Shown here piece after piece: positions 16,136 to 27,882 of a DNA stretch of 64,000 bases (positions are counted from its first letter, which is position 1; each line of letters starts with the position of its first letter). The notes under the pieces were generated by a model. The model worked only from the letters and a program-made list of their open reading frames with translations. It made no database searches and had not been told where the DNA came from. This DNA is from Paenarthrobacter histidinolovorans (GTDB lineage: Bacteria > Actinomycetota > Actinomycetes > Actinomycetales > Micrococcaceae), in contig NZ_BMPM01000002.1 in NCBI RefSeq assembly GCF_014647595.1, positions 558,001 to 622,000 on the forward strand, in the 5' to 3' direction. The translations under genes were made by a program, and so were the position numbers.

Positions 16136-17044
16136 CTAGCCGATCACAATGTCACGCGTTTCGTGGCTGTACGTGATGGTGACCGTGCCGCCGTCGTGGT
16201 TCAACTCGTGGTTGGCACCGTCGCGGACGCCGAACGCACCGTAGTTCTCATCCCACGAGCGGTTCAGTGCCACCTTGTAGGTGTAGAAACCGGCGGGCAG
16301 TTCAGCCGTCAGCGTCCATACCTGGACCAGCGGGTTGAATGTCATCTGGGCTTCGTCGTACTGGGGCGCCCAGTCCTCGGGAGCGCCAAGGATCTTGTTG
16401 AAGTCCCCGGCAATTGCGACGGCGTCCGGCTGCGGCAGGGTCTCGACGGCGGTGGCCGCCTTGCCCTTGGCCGGTGCCTTGCGCGTGGTGGACTTCTTCG
16501 CTGCAGGTGCGGCTTTCGCCGCGGCGGCCTTGGCAGCAGTGGCTTTCGGGGCTGAAACCCTGGCTGCGGCAACCTTCGGCTCGGCCACGTCGGCGGCCGC
16601 TTCCTTGGGTGGGGTCACTTTCTTTGCGGCAGCACGCTTGGACGCTGCTGCTTTCTTCGCCTGGGGCTTCACCGGCGGGGCGGTGGGAACCGGAACGTCG
16701 GCTGGTACCGGCGTGCCGGCGTCGAGGGCTGCGGCGAAAGCTGCAACGTCGGGGAAGGCGACCGTCGCACGCAGGCCGTCCTCCGGGATGGTCCACCCCG
16801 AACGGCCCTTGACCAGCCAGCCTGCCTTGACCAGCTTGGCCGAGGCAGATGTGAGGGTCTTGTGGCCGCGCGGAATGCCGCCACTGAGGAGTTCGGCCTC
16901 ATGGTCGTTGAAAGGAACGCGGGCAATCGCTTCGGCCAGCACTTCGCCAGCGTTCAGGGTCGCCCCGGACCATACGCCCTCTGCGAGGATGTCCAGGACG
17001 GCCTTCAGACGAAGGTTGGTGTTCTCGGCGGTGTTCGCGCCCAT
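16136..17044 (-). CDS. Winged-helix-like / Ala-Lys-rich linker / X25-type carbohydrate-binding protein
   Basis: A protein of 302 residues with three visible parts. Residues 1-95 are a small helical domain with a wing-like end (HKTLTSASAKLVKAGWLVKG, then RSGWTIPEDGL). Residues about 115-205 are a low-complexity Ala/Lys/Pro/Thr tail like histone H1. Residues about 210-302 strongly resemble the X25 module found at the front of pullulanases (VAIAGDFNKILGAPEDWAPQ, then AGFYTYKVALNRSWDENYGA, then GGTVTITYSHETRDIV). No catalytic domain and no signal peptide are present, so it is probably a cytoplasmic protein that binds alpha-glucan such as glycogen. A DNA- or protein-binding role for the N-terminus is inferred. 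Confidence 0.7.
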   Translation of the reverse strand: MGANTAENTNLRLKAVLDILAEGVWSGATLNAGEVLAEAIARVPFNDHEAELLSGGIPRGHKTLTSASAKLVKAGWLVKGRSGWTIPEDGLRATVAFPDVAAFAAALDAGTPVPADVPVPTAPPVKPQAKKAAASKRAAAKKVTPPKEAAADVAEPKVAAARVSAPKATAAKAAAAKAAPAAKKSTTRKAPAKGKAATAVETLPQPDAVAIAGDFNKILGAPEDWAPQYDEAQMTFNPLVQVWTLTAELPAGFYTYKVALNRSWDENYGAFGVRDGANHELNHDGGTVTITYSHETRDIVIG

Positions 17045-17189
17045 GCTTCTCCTTCTACGGTGGATATTCCCTTGCAGTTTGCCAATGAATTGTTAATTCC
17101 CGCGACTGCAGTTGGTAAACACCGTGTGTCGTGACTGAGTGTGACATCACAATCGCCGCAAGTGATGTACGGGTCTCGGCTGGAGCGGT

Positions 17190-18221
17190 TCAGGCCCGCG
17201 TTACCGATGATTTGACCCACTCAGTGACCTCGTCCAGAAGCTCTGCCTTGCGTGCCTCATTGGCAAAGGATGAACGGATCGAATTGGCTGCCAAGGTGGC
17301 CTGTTCGGGCACCGAGAACTTCAGGACGTCAACCAGCTTCTCGAAGTTATCGTCTACGTACCCGCCAAAGTACGCGGGGTCATCCGAGTTGACGCAAACG
17401 TTCAGGCCGATGGCGAGCATTTCGGGAAGAGGGTGGTCCTCAAGCTTGTCGACGGCGCGAAGCCGGACATTCGACAGGGGGCACACGGTCAAGGGCACCT
17501 GCTCGGCAACCAACCGCTGCACCACATCGGTGTCTTCCATGCACCGGATGCCGTGGTCGATCCGCTCAACATGCAACACGTCCAGCGCCTCCGTGATGTA
17601 GGACGCGGGGCCCTCTTCACCGGCGTGGGCGATCCTTCGAAGCCCGGCCTCACCGGCGCGCTGGTACAGTCGCTCAAACTTCGACGGCGGATTGCCCACC
17701 TCGGCCGAGTCCAGGCCGATGCCCGCGATGGGGGCATGCGTGGCAAGGAGCCGTTCAAACACTTCCAGGGCGGATTCCTCGGACATATCCCGCAGGAAGG
17801 CGGCAATAAGGAGGGTGGAGACACCAAAGTCCTCTTCCGATGTTGCCAGAGCCTTGGCCACGCCGTTGACGCAGGTTTCCAAGGCCACACCGCGTGAAAT
17901 GTGGGCCTGGGGGTCCATCATGATTTCCGCGTGCCGTACTCCGCCGGCAGCGGCGCGCTCCAGGTAGGCCCGGGTCATGTCGGTGAAGTCCTGCTCGGTC
18001 TGCAGGACGGCCATGTTGGCGTAGTAGAGGTCCAGGAAGGACTGCAGGTCGGAAAATTCGTACTTCCCGCGCAGTTCTTCGATGTCTTCATAGGGCAGTT
18101 CAATGCCGTTGCGTTCGGCCAGGGCAAAGATCAGCTCTGGCTGGAGGGTCCCTTCGATGTGCAGGTGCAGTTCGGCAACCGGGGGTGCCGGGGTGGTTGT
18201 TTTCTCGCCAATAGTTTCCAC
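17190..18221 (-). CDS. Adenine deaminase (adenosine deaminase superfamily)
   Basis: A zinc hydrolase of 343 residues. Metal ligands and catalytic residues are in AELHLHIEGTLQPEL, RIAHAGEEGPASYI, HVERIDHGIRCMED and VNSDDPAYFGGY. The sequence IEGTLQPELIFALAERNGIE with LQSFLDLYYANMAVLQTEQD matches the fungal/bacterial adenine deaminase subgroup better than classical adenosine deaminase, which has LDG rather than IEG and lacks the A-Y-F-G-G-Y ending. It converts adenine (or possibly adenosine) to hypoxanthine (or inosine). It fits the purine salvage genes elsewhere in the window but is not linked to them. The start ATG 18221 gives METIGEKTT. Confidence 0.85.
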   Translation of the reverse strand: METIGEKTTTPAPPVAELHLHIEGTLQPELIFALAERNGIELPYEDIEELRGKYEFSDLQSFLDLYYANMAVLQTEQDFTDMTRAYLERAAAGGVRHAEIMMDPQAHISRGVALETCVNGVAKALATSEEDFGVSTLLIAAFLRDMSEESALEVFERLLATHAPIAGIGLDSAEVGNPPSKFERLYQRAGEAGLRRIAHAGEEGPASYITEALDVLHVERIDHGIRCMEDTDVVQRLVAEQVPLTVCPLSNVRLRAVDKLEDHPLPEMLAIGLNVCVNSDDPAYFGGYVDDNFEKLVDVLKFSVPEQATLAANSIRSSFANEARKAELLDEVTEWVKSSVTRA

Positions 18222-18304
18222 CCTGCAACTCTAGGCCCGAACACGGGCACGTGTCCCGGAGCACTCAACTTGGTTCTCACGCCCGGCACCCTCAAACTGA
18301 AAGG

Positions 18305-19219
18305 ATGCAGACTTTCCTCCCCTTCGCCGATTTCCGTGAGAGTGCCGCGGCGCTCGACACTTCAAGGCTCGGCAAACAGCGCGTCGAAGCACTCCAGGTA
18401 CTCCGCGCGTTGGTGATCCCGGAATACGGTTGGCAGTCCCACCCGGCTGTCCGCATGTGGATGGGCCATGTTCCGGCTCTCACCATGTATGGCCTGGCGA
18501 TGGCCGATGAATGGATGGAGCGCGGCCACCCGGACAACACCCGCACCAACATTGCCGAGTTCGCACCGCAGGCGGCCCACCCGGACTACGCGTCCAGGAT
18601 CATCATGCCGCCATGGTTGGGACACGAGGACCTGCACCTCAGCCACCGTTCAAAGTTGATCAGCAAGGACCCCAAGCACTACGCGCCGATCTTCCCGGGC
18701 ACCGAGGAAAAGCTGGAATACGTGTGGCCGGAGCCCAAGCACGAATTCCACCCGGAGGATCCCGAAGAGGACAGCCTGTGGATCCTGCGCACCAACGTTG
18801 AGGATCTTCGTCCCGAACAGCTCACCACTGTCAGCCTGCCTCCGCATCGCAAGGCACGTTCCGCGGCGCCAGCGGACCCCGACGAGTACCAGTTCGTCTA
18901 CGCCGAAGAAAAGTCGCGGCGGCAGGTGGGCGGACCCAAAAAGCGTCCCGTGAAGCAGCTTGAGAAGAAGCCCACGCGCAAGCGCCAGGCACAGGAGCAG
19001 GCCTTCAACACACTGCCCGGCAAGACCGAACTGGCCGTCCCGTTCGACGGCGGCCAGACCCTCGCCGTCGGCCTCATCCACGGCCGCCCCATCACCGAGA
19101 ACGGCCGCTTCGCTCGCAACTTCGAGGTCACCAGCGTGATCAAGCGCTCCGACTTCGACTACCCGGCCCTGTTGCAGGATCCCCGGGTGTTCTTCCCGGT
19201 CCCGGCGCCCGCGCAGTAG
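18305..19219 (+). CDS. MSMEG_6728 family protein
   Basis: A protein of 304 residues. The N-terminal 150 residues are conserved: MQTFLPFADFRESAAALDTS, then RLGKQRVEALQVL and HPAVRMWMGHVPALTMYGLA. This matches a family related to pyrimidine-dimer DNA glycosylases, in which the first residues and the R-L-G-K-Q-R motif form the presumed active site. The C-terminal half is charged and less conserved (KKRPVKQLEKKPTRKRQAQ). A DNA-repair role is known only by remote similarity. ATG 18305 was chosen because family members begin M-Q-T-F; the ribosome site is poor, so the transcript may be leaderless. Longer frame starts at 18251 lack family character. Confidence 0.75.
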   Translation: MQTFLPFADFRESAAALDTSRLGKQRVEALQVLRALVIPEYGWQSHPAVRMWMGHVPALTMYGLAMADEWMERGHPDNTRTNIAEFAPQAAHPDYASRIIMPPWLGHEDLHLSHRSKLISKDPKHYAPIFPGTEEKLEYVWPEPKHEFHPEDPEEDSLWILRTNVEDLRPEQLTTVSLPPHRKARSAAPADPDEYQFVYAEEKSRRQVGGPKKRPVKQLEKKPTRKRQAQEQAFNTLPGKTELAVPFDGGQTLAVGLIHGRPITENGRFARNFEVTSVIKRSDFDYPALLQDPRVFFPVPAPAQ

Positions 19220-19245
19220 CGGCAAGATTCCACCACAGGAGGGCC

Positions 19246-19638
19246 ATGGATTTCCAGCACATCATCGAAGCCGTCGGCAGGTACATGGATGCCGCGGGGG
19301 TGGCCGTCATGGTGGTTGGAGCTTTGGTCTCCATCCCCATGGCCTTGCGCGGCTACCAACCGGAACGGGCCAGGGGCCTGGCGCCGTTCACGCCCTATCG
19401 GGCCTACCGGCAGCTGCTGGGCAGGTCCATCCTGTTGGGCCTGGAACTGTTGGTGGCAGCGGACATCATCCGTACCGTCGCGGTGACACCCACGTTTGAG
19501 AGCGTTGGCGTCCTGGCGATCATCGTGCTGATCCGGACCTTCCTCAGCTTCTCCCTCGAGCTGGAAATAACCGGCCGTTGGCCGTGGCAGAAGGAAAAAA
19601 GCCCGGACGCCGCTGAGAGGCTACGATCGGATCCATGA
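19246..19638 (+). CDS. DUF1622 family membrane protein
   Basis: A small membrane protein of 130 residues with three hydrophobic segments (VAVMVVGALVSIPMAL, LLGLELLVAADIIRTV and VLAIIVLIRTFLSFSLELEI). The LELLVAADI and RTFLSFSLE patterns are typical of DUF1622. The function is unknown. The gene starts 26 bases after the MSMEG_6728-type gene with AGGAGG upstream, and its stop overlaps the following hydrolase by four bases, so the three genes form one operon. Confidence 0.88.
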   Translation: MDFQHIIEAVGRYMDAAGVAVMVVGALVSIPMALRGYQPERARGLAPFTPYRAYRQLLGRSILLGLELLVAADIIRTVAVTPTFESVGVLAIIVLIRTFLSFSLELEITGRWPWQKEKSPDAAERLRSDP

Positions 19639-20654
19639 CGCAGCCTTGGGGACCGGACATTCTTGGCGAAGGCTTTGAACAGCAAACGCTGAACCTCGAC
19701 GACGGCGGTATCGCCACATTGGTGCGGTACGCCGGTTCCGGTCCGCTGCGGCGGGACGAGACGAGCAACGGGGGCATCGACGCAGACGTCCTCTACGTTC
19801 ATGGCTGGTCCGACTACTTCTTTCAACGCCACGTTGCCGAATTCTGGCACCGGGCGGGGGCACGTTTCTACGCCCTGGATCTGCACAACTACGGCCGCAG
19901 CCTCCGGCCCGGGCTGGTTCCGGGTTTCGTCACCAACCTCGTTGATTACGACGCCGACATCGCAGCCGCTTTGGACGCCATGGGTCGATCAGGCGCCCGA
20001 AGAGAAGACCGGCCGCTCATTCTGCTGGGACACTCCACTGGAGGACTCACCCTCAGCCTGTGGGCTTCCCGCCACCCTGGCCTGGCGTCGGCCCTGGTCC
20101 TCAACAGCCCGTGGTTGGAGTTCCAGGCCACCGAACTTGGCCGCCGCGCGATTGCGCCGCTGGTAGGGCTGCACGCCCGGCTCCACCCGCTGACGCCGCT
20201 GCCGCCCGTGGATCCGGGAATTTACACCCGCGCCGTGTCAGCTACCCTCGACGGCGAATGGGACTACAACCTCGACTGGCGGCCCGACCGGGGCTTCCCC
20301 ATCACGCCGGCGTTCCTGGATGCTGTGTTCCGCGGCCAGGCAACTGTCGCAGCCGGCTTGGGTATCGATGCTCCGGTGCTCGTGTTGCTCTCGGACAAGA
20401 GCTACCTGCAGCCGAAGTGGTCTGCCGATGCCCTCACCGCGGACGTAGCACTGAACGTCGACGCCGTGGCCCACCGCTCCCTCTCCCTGGCGGACACCGT
20501 CACGGTGAGCCGGCTACCCAACGCCTTGCACGACATCTTCCTCTCCCCGGAACCCATCCGAAGAGAAGCGTTCGAGCGCATCGGCCGCTGGCTTCCCATG
20601 GCCCTGCAACCAGCGGACGCAGTGGTGTGGGAAGCCAGGACCGCGGGCTTATAG
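19635..20654 (+). CDS. Alpha/beta hydrolase (serine aminopeptidase S33 / monoacylglycerol lipase-like)
   Basis: A protein of 339 residues. The oxyanion region is YVHGWSDYFFQRHVAEFW, and the nucleophile elbow ILLGHSTGGLTLSLWASRH contains the catalytic serine near residue 134. A later aspartate (VLVLLSDKSY) and the histidine in LPNALHDIFLS complete the triad. The HGWSDYF pattern and G-H-S-T-G-G elbow fit lysophospholipase or monoacylglycerol lipase-like S33 hydrolases. No signal peptide is seen, so it is cytoplasmic. It is translationally coupled to the DUF1622 membrane protein, which hints at a lipid or membrane-linked substrate. Confidence 0.85.
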   Translation: MTQPWGPDILGEGFEQQTLNLDDGGIATLVRYAGSGPLRRDETSNGGIDADVLYVHGWSDYFFQRHVAEFWHRAGARFYALDLHNYGRSLRPGLVPGFVTNLVDYDADIAAALDAMGRSGARREDRPLILLGHSTGGLTLSLWASRHPGLASALVLNSPWLEFQATELGRRAIAPLVGLHARLHPLTPLPPVDPGIYTRAVSATLDGEWDYNLDWRPDRGFPITPAFLDAVFRGQATVAAGLGIDAPVLVLLSDKSYLQPKWSADALTADVALNVDAVAHRSLSLADTVTVSRLPNALHDIFLSPEPIRREAFERIGRWLPMALQPADAVVWEARTAGL

Positions 20655-20661
20655 CCCAACC

Positions 20662-23097
<2,436 letters not shown>

Positions 23098-23196
23098 GAC
23101 AGTTTGCCTCACCTGGGCTTGCGGGTGGGAACGGGCCGCGAGGCGTTCCCGTGGCGGGAGTGCCTCGCGGCGGCTGACTTTGCCCTCTGACACCTG

Positions 23197-23631
23197 CTAG
23201 TGCGACATGTGCTCCTTGGCTGAGATGTGCTCCACCATTTCGCCCAGGCGCTGTTCGGCGTAGTGGTTGCGGGCGATGTCGCCCTGGCTGATGATGCCCA
23301 CCAGTTTGTGGTCGCTGATGACGGGCAGGCGGCGTACCTGGTGCTCTTCCATCATGGTCACGGCGTCGTCAACGCTGGCATCGGCGTCCACCCAGTAGGG
23401 CTTGCCGCCGGCGAGCTCGCTGGCAAGGACTTGGCGGGCGTCCTTACCTTCGGCCAAACACTTGACCACGATGTCGCGGTCCGTGATGAAACCGGTGAGC
23501 TTGCCGTCGCTGCCGCAGATGGGAAGTGAACCGCAGTCCAGATCCCTCATCAGCATGGCGGCTTCCTGGAGAGTCTTGTCCTCGGCGATGCACTGCGCAT
23601 TCGTCGTCATGAATTCACGCACGGCACTCAT
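23197..23631 (-). CDS. CBS domain pair protein
   Basis: A protein of 144 residues made of two CBS motifs: VREFMTTNAQCIAEDKTLQE to SDGKLTGFITDRDIVVKCLA, and a second ending HKLVGIISQGDIARNHY. Stand-alone CBS proteins bind adenine nucleotides and act as energy or stress sensors. In actinobacteria such genes (hypoxic response protein 1-like) are often in stress regulons. The ATG at 23629-23631 has AGGAGG in front. A longer frame from 23682 is not supported. Tex begins upstream of nothing shared, so this is probably a single gene. Confidence 0.88.
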   Translation of the reverse strand: MSAVREFMTTNAQCIAEDKTLQEAAMLMRDLDCGSLPICGSDGKLTGFITDRDIVVKCLAEGKDARQVLASELAGGKPYWVDADASVDDAVTMMEEHQVRRLPVISDHKLVGIISQGDIARNHYAEQRLGEMVEHISAKEHMSH

Positions 23632-23732
23632 GGGTCCTCCTTCATCGATGGGGATTATCGACGCGGGGCCCTTCGGCTCCAACGCCGATGATGCCAGACT
23701 ACGCCCGCCGGGTAGCCGTGACCAGACGGATT

Positions 23733-24188
23733 TCAGTCCTCCGCGATGTCCTCGGCCCAGAGTTCCGGATACTCTTCCTGGAAGGCGCGCATCATGTCCA
23801 CACAGCGTGGATCATCCAGGACAACCACCTCCACACCGCGTGAGCGAAGGAGGTCGAACTCGCCCGGGAAGGTCTCGGCCTCCCCCACCACCACCCGGGG
23901 AATCTTGAACTGGATGATGGTTCCCGTGCACATCGCACAGGGTGCCAGGGTGGTGTACAGGGTGGTGTCGCGGTAGCTCTTTTGCCGGCCGGCCGCACGC
24001 AGTGCCGACATTTCCCCGTGCGCAATGGGATCGCCATGCTGGACGCGTTCGTTATGCCCGGTTGCCACGACTCTTCCGGCGCGTGCCAAGGCTGCACCGA
24101 TGGGAATTCCGCCCTCACCGAGGCTCTTCTGCGCGGCCTGGTAGGCGGCTTCAAACGCGGGATCTGCTGTGGGCACTGTTTCGGTCAT
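23733..24188 (-). CDS. Cytosine deaminase, Fcy1-like nucleoside/base deaminase
   Basis: A zinc deaminase of 151 residues. The zinc and catalytic residues are in DPIAHGEMSALRAAG (H-x-E) and LAPCAMCTGTIIQFKIPR (P-C-x-x-C). The remainder follows yeast cytosine deaminase closely, including the ends VVVGEAETFPGEFDLL, VEVVVLDDPRCVDMM and LWAEDIAED (yeast has a similar ...W-F-E-D-I-G-E end). It probably converts cytosine to uracil. The NCS1-type permease at 42206-43933, a possible cytosine importer, is 18 kb away and not linked. ATG 24188 starts MTETVPTADP. Confidence 0.8.
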   Translation of the reverse strand: MTETVPTADPAFEAAYQAAQKSLGEGGIPIGAALARAGRVVATGHNERVQHGDPIAHGEMSALRAAGRQKSYRDTTLYTTLAPCAMCTGTIIQFKIPRVVVGEAETFPGEFDLLRSRGVEVVVLDDPRCVDMMRAFQEEYPELWAEDIAED

Positions 24189-24297
24189 GGGTGCAGTCTA
24201 AATCGAGCGCAGGCAATAATGCGGGGCTATATTGTCAGGGCCCGCTGATAGCTTGGCTTGCAAGGGTATTCACAGCAAGGAAGGCAGGTGGCCCGCA

Positions 24298-27200
24298 GTG
24301 TTCTTTCTCGATCCGGAGCCGGCAGGCGCCCCGCAGGACCTGGTTTTCTCGGCCAGTGATCTCGTCATCGCCGCTACCTGCGAGTACCAGTTGCTTCGCA
24401 AGCTCGACGAAAAACTTGGCCGGTCTCCCAAGCAGGATTTCCCGGCCGATGCCATGCTGGAACGCACTGCAAAACTCGGTGATGTCCACGAACACCGGGT
24501 CCTGGACGAGTTCGTGGCCAGGTTCGGCCACTGGGACCCGGCAACGGGAACCGGAGTTTACGACGTCGTTCCCGCCACCGCGATGGACCGCGGCACGCTG
24601 ACGGCCAAGCACGCGGAATCCATCGATGCCTTGCGGGCCGGTGCGGATGTGGTGTTCCAGGCCGCCTTCTTTGACGGCACCTTCCATGGCCGTTCCGACT
24701 TCCTGGTCAAGCGGCCCGGCGGTCACTACGCAGTGTTCGACACCAAACTGGCCCGCCATGCCAAGGTCACAGCCCTCCTGCAGCTGGCCGCCTACGGGGA
24801 CCAGCTCATTCAGGCAGGCATCACCCCGGACCCCTTGGTCACCCTGGTGCTGGGCAACCGGGTCCACAGCGATCATTCGTTGTCGCAGATCCTGCCGGTG
24901 TTCAAGGAGCGGCGGGAGCGGTTCCTCGGAATGACCGCTGCACACCGTGCAGGCAGCGAACCTGTTGCCTGGGGCGATCCCAGGTACTCTGCCTGTGGCC
25001 GCTGCGACTACTGCGCTGAACAGGTTCAGCTGCACAGGGATCTGCTGATGGTTGCCGGTATGCGCATCAGCCGGCGCAAGAAGCTGATCGAGGACGGCGT
25101 CACCACCATCGACCAGCTGGCCGCATTGCCGGCAGCGGGAGATCCGACGCTGCTGCGGCTCCGCGAACAGGCGCGGCTCCAAACAGGAACCGGAACCCCC
25201 GACGGCACTGTGGAGTATACGGATCAATCCGGAGAACCCAAAGCAATCAGCTACAACGTGCTGGCGGACAACACCTTGGGACGACTGCCCGCGCCCGATC
25301 CCGGCGACATCTTCTTCGATTTCGAAGGCGACCCCCTGTGGCAGGATCCCGTCACCGGAAAATGGGGTCTGGAGTACCTGTTCGGCGTCATTGAGAACCC
25401 TGTTGAGCCCGGTGCTCCCCCGGTGTTCCGTCCCTTCTGGGCGCACTCCCGCGCCGAGGAAGGCCAGGCGTTCGTCGACTTCCTGGAGTACGTCGCCAAG
25501 CGCCGGGCGCAGTATCCGGGCATGCACATCTACCACTACGCCGCTTACGAGAAAACTGCCCTGCGGAACCTGTCCTTGACTCACGTGGTGGGCGAAACCG
25601 CCGTCGACGACCTCCTGCGCCAAGGCGTCCTGGTGGACCTTTACGACACCGTCCGGCACAGTATCCGGATTTCCTCGAACTCCTACAGCATCAAGAAACT
25701 TGAGCCCCTGTACATGGGGCAGCACCTCCGCTCCGGAGAGGTCACCGACGCTGGCGCGTCCGTGGTCGCGTATGCGGATTTCTGCACCGCCCGGGACACC
25801 GGACAGGCTGCCGAAGCCGCTGAGATCCTTGAAGGCATCCGGGACTACAACGAATACGATTGCCTCTCCACGCTGGAACTGCGCAACTGGCTGCTCGCGA
25901 GGGCGGCGGAACGCTCCATCCCTCCCGGATCGTTCCGTGACGGGCCCGCTGACCCGGAGACAGGGAACCAGAAAGACCAGGAGGCAAACAAATACGAGGC
26001 CGCACCCGAAGAGACGGCGTTGTTCGACTACCTTGCCCAACTCCCGGAGGCCGAACGTTCCACGCACGATGCCCTTGCGATCCGCATTGTCGCAGCCGGT
26101 GTCGGCTACCACCGGCGCGAAGACAAGCAGCACTGGTGGGGCCACTTCGATCGTCTTGAGAAGCCCGCCTCCCAATGGGACGACGCCCGGGACCTTTTCA
26201 TCGTGGACCATGCCGAGCTTCTGCAGAACTGGGCCAAGCCAACGCCGCGCAGCAACCCGGTCCGGATCGTCAAACTGCTCGGACGTTCCGGTGACGGTGC
26301 TGGACTGGATCCGGGCAAGAGCTACTTCAGGATGTACGGTCCCCCGCTGCCGGACGCCCTCCCGGCGAAGGAATCATCGGTTCTCGGCCGCGCCGGGTGG
26401 AGCAACACCAAAGTCACCGAGGTGGGCGAAGACGGGGACTTCGAGTCAGTCACCATAGCCGAAAGCCTTCGCAAGGACTCCGCGGAGTTCGCCCAAATGC
26501 CCATGGCTTTGACCCCTGACAGCCCCATTCCGACAAACGGCCAGAGGGCAGCATTGGCGTCGCTGGCCACCAAGCTCCGGGACGGGTTGCCGGCATGGCC
26601 CAAGGACGCGGCGCTGGATCTGGTCCGCCGACAACCACCCAGGCTGCGCAGCCTCGAAGCACTGCCCGCCGTGGAGGCCGGGCCCGACGGATACATTGAC
26701 GCGATTACCGCCGCGGTAAAGGACCTCGACCATTCCTACCTGGCGGTACAAGGCCCTCCCGGCAGCGGAAAAACCTACGTTGGTGCCCACGTATTGGCCC
26801 GGCTCGTGGCAGATGGCTGGAAAGTGGGGGTCGTGGCCCAGTCACACGCCGTGGTTGAGCACATGCTGTGCGCCGCCGTGGAAAAGGCCGGGGTTGACCC
26901 GATGCGGGTTGCCAAAGAAGTCAAGCACAACGATCCTGTGCCTTGGAACGGCTGCGGGAAAGCCGACGTTACAGAGGCCCTGTCCATGCCTGGCGGCGCC
27001 CTGATCGGGGGCACCGCCTGGGCGATGGTGGGCAAGGAGGTCCCTGTAGGAGCCCTGGACCTGCTGGTCATCGACGAAGCGGGCCAGTTCTCCCTGGCCA
27101 ACACCATGGCCGTCAGCCGGGCAACCAAGCGGCTGCTCCTGTTGGGTGATCCCCAGCAGCTTCCGCAGGTCACCCAGGGAAAGCATCCTGAGCCCGTGGA

Positions 27201-27882
27201 CGAGTCCGCACTGGGCTGGTTGTCCGACGGTTACAACACCTTGCCGGCCGAACTGGGCTACTTCCTGGCGTTGTCTTGGCGTATGCATCCGGAACTGTGC
27301 GGTGCCGTGTCCGAGCTGTCGTACGACTCCCGGCTGGAGGCAGCACCCGCAGCATCACAGCGCCGGATGGAAGGCGCCAGTCCTGGAATTTCATGCGTTT
27401 ACGTGCACCACACCGGTAACTCGACGTCCTCGGCCGAGGAAGCTGCGGAAGTACTCCGGCAAGTACAGGCCCACCTCGGCCTGACATGGTACGACCCCTC
27501 CGAATCCCCTGCAGGCCGTCCCCTCGACGAAACCGACATCCTGGTGGTCGCGCCCTACAACGCGCAGGTTCAGCTCATCAAGCATGAATTACACACTGCC
27601 GGCTTGAAGAAGGTTCGCGTAGGGACGGTGGATAAGTTCCAAGGGCAGGAAGCGCCCGTGGTCATCGTGTCCATGGCTGCATCCGCCGCCGGAGAAGTTC
27701 CTCGCGGCATGGAGTTCCTGCTTTCACGCAACCGCATCAACGTGGCGGTCTCGCGCGGGCAGTGGCGTGCCGTCGTCGTGCGTTCTCCCGAGCTGACCAA
27801 TTATCTGCCGACGCATCCGGAAGGGCTGGAGAACCTGGGCGGCTTCGTAGCCCTCTGCCAACGCGCCGCAACCCCCAACTAG
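24298..27882 (+). CDS. TM0106-type RecB-like nuclease fused to a DNA2/UPF1-like helicase
   Basis: A protein of 1194 residues. Residues about 15-250 are a RecB-like nuclease (HGRSDFLVKRPGGHYAVFDT, with the D-x-K pair) followed by a cysteine cluster CGRCDYCAEQ that could hold an Fe-S centre. Residues about 335-530 form a ribonuclease H-like exonuclease domain (IFFDFEGDPLW, then NEYDCLSTLELRNWL). The C-terminal 400 residues are a superfamily 1 helicase: Walker A VQGPPGSGKTYVGAHV near 820, Walker B LLVIDEAGQFSLANTM, GDPQQLPQV, and motifs V/VI VGTVDKFQGQEAPVVIV and NVAVSRGQW. GTG at 24298 has AAGGCAGG upstream. It probably processes DNA in repair or defence; its biological role is not known. Confidence 0.88.
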   Translation: MFFLDPEPAGAPQDLVFSASDLVIAATCEYQLLRKLDEKLGRSPKQDFPADAMLERTAKLGDVHEHRVLDEFVARFGHWDPATGTGVYDVVPATAMDRGTLTAKHAESIDALRAGADVVFQAAFFDGTFHGRSDFLVKRPGGHYAVFDTKLARHAKVTALLQLAAYGDQLIQAGITPDPLVTLVLGNRVHSDHSLSQILPVFKERRERFLGMTAAHRAGSEPVAWGDPRYSACGRCDYCAEQVQLHRDLLMVAGMRISRRKKLIEDGVTTIDQLAALPAAGDPTLLRLREQARLQTGTGTPDGTVEYTDQSGEPKAISYNVLADNTLGRLPAPDPGDIFFDFEGDPLWQDPVTGKWGLEYLFGVIENPVEPGAPPVFRPFWAHSRAEEGQAFVDFLEYVAKRRAQYPGMHIYHYAAYEKTALRNLSLTHVVGETAVDDLLRQGVLVDLYDTVRHSIRISSNSYSIKKLEPLYMGQHLRSGEVTDAGASVVAYADFCTARDTGQAAEAAEILEGIRDYNEYDCLSTLELRNWLLARAAERSIPPGSFRDGPADPETGNQKDQEANKYEAAPEETALFDYLAQLPEAERSTHDALAIRIVAAGVGYHRREDKQHWWGHFDRLEKPASQWDDARDLFIVDHAELLQNWAKPTPRSNPVRIVKLLGRSGDGAGLDPGKSYFRMYGPPLPDALPAKESSVLGRAGWSNTKVTEVGEDGDFESVTIAESLRKDSAEFAQMPMALTPDSPIPTNGQRAALASLATKLRDGLPAWPKDAALDLVRRQPPRLRSLEALPAVEAGPDGYIDAITAAVKDLDHSYLAVQGPPGSGKTYVGAHVLARLVADGWKVGVVAQSHAVVEHMLCAAVEKAGVDPMRVAKEVKHNDPVPWNGCGKADVTEALSMPGGALIGGTAWAMVGKEVPVGALDLLVIDEAGQFSLANTMAVSRATKRLLLLGDPQQLPQVTQGKHPEPVDESALGWLSDGYNTLPAELGYFLALSWRMHPELCGAVSELSYDSRLEAAPAASQRRMEGASPGISCVYVHHTGNSTSSAEEAAEVLRQVQAHLGLTWYDPSESPAGRPLDETDILVVAPYNAQVQLIKHELHTAGLKKVRVGTVDKFQGQEAPVVIVSMAASAAGEVPRGMEFLLSRNRINVAVSRGQWRAVVVRSPELTNYLPTHPEGLENLGGFVALCQRAATPN

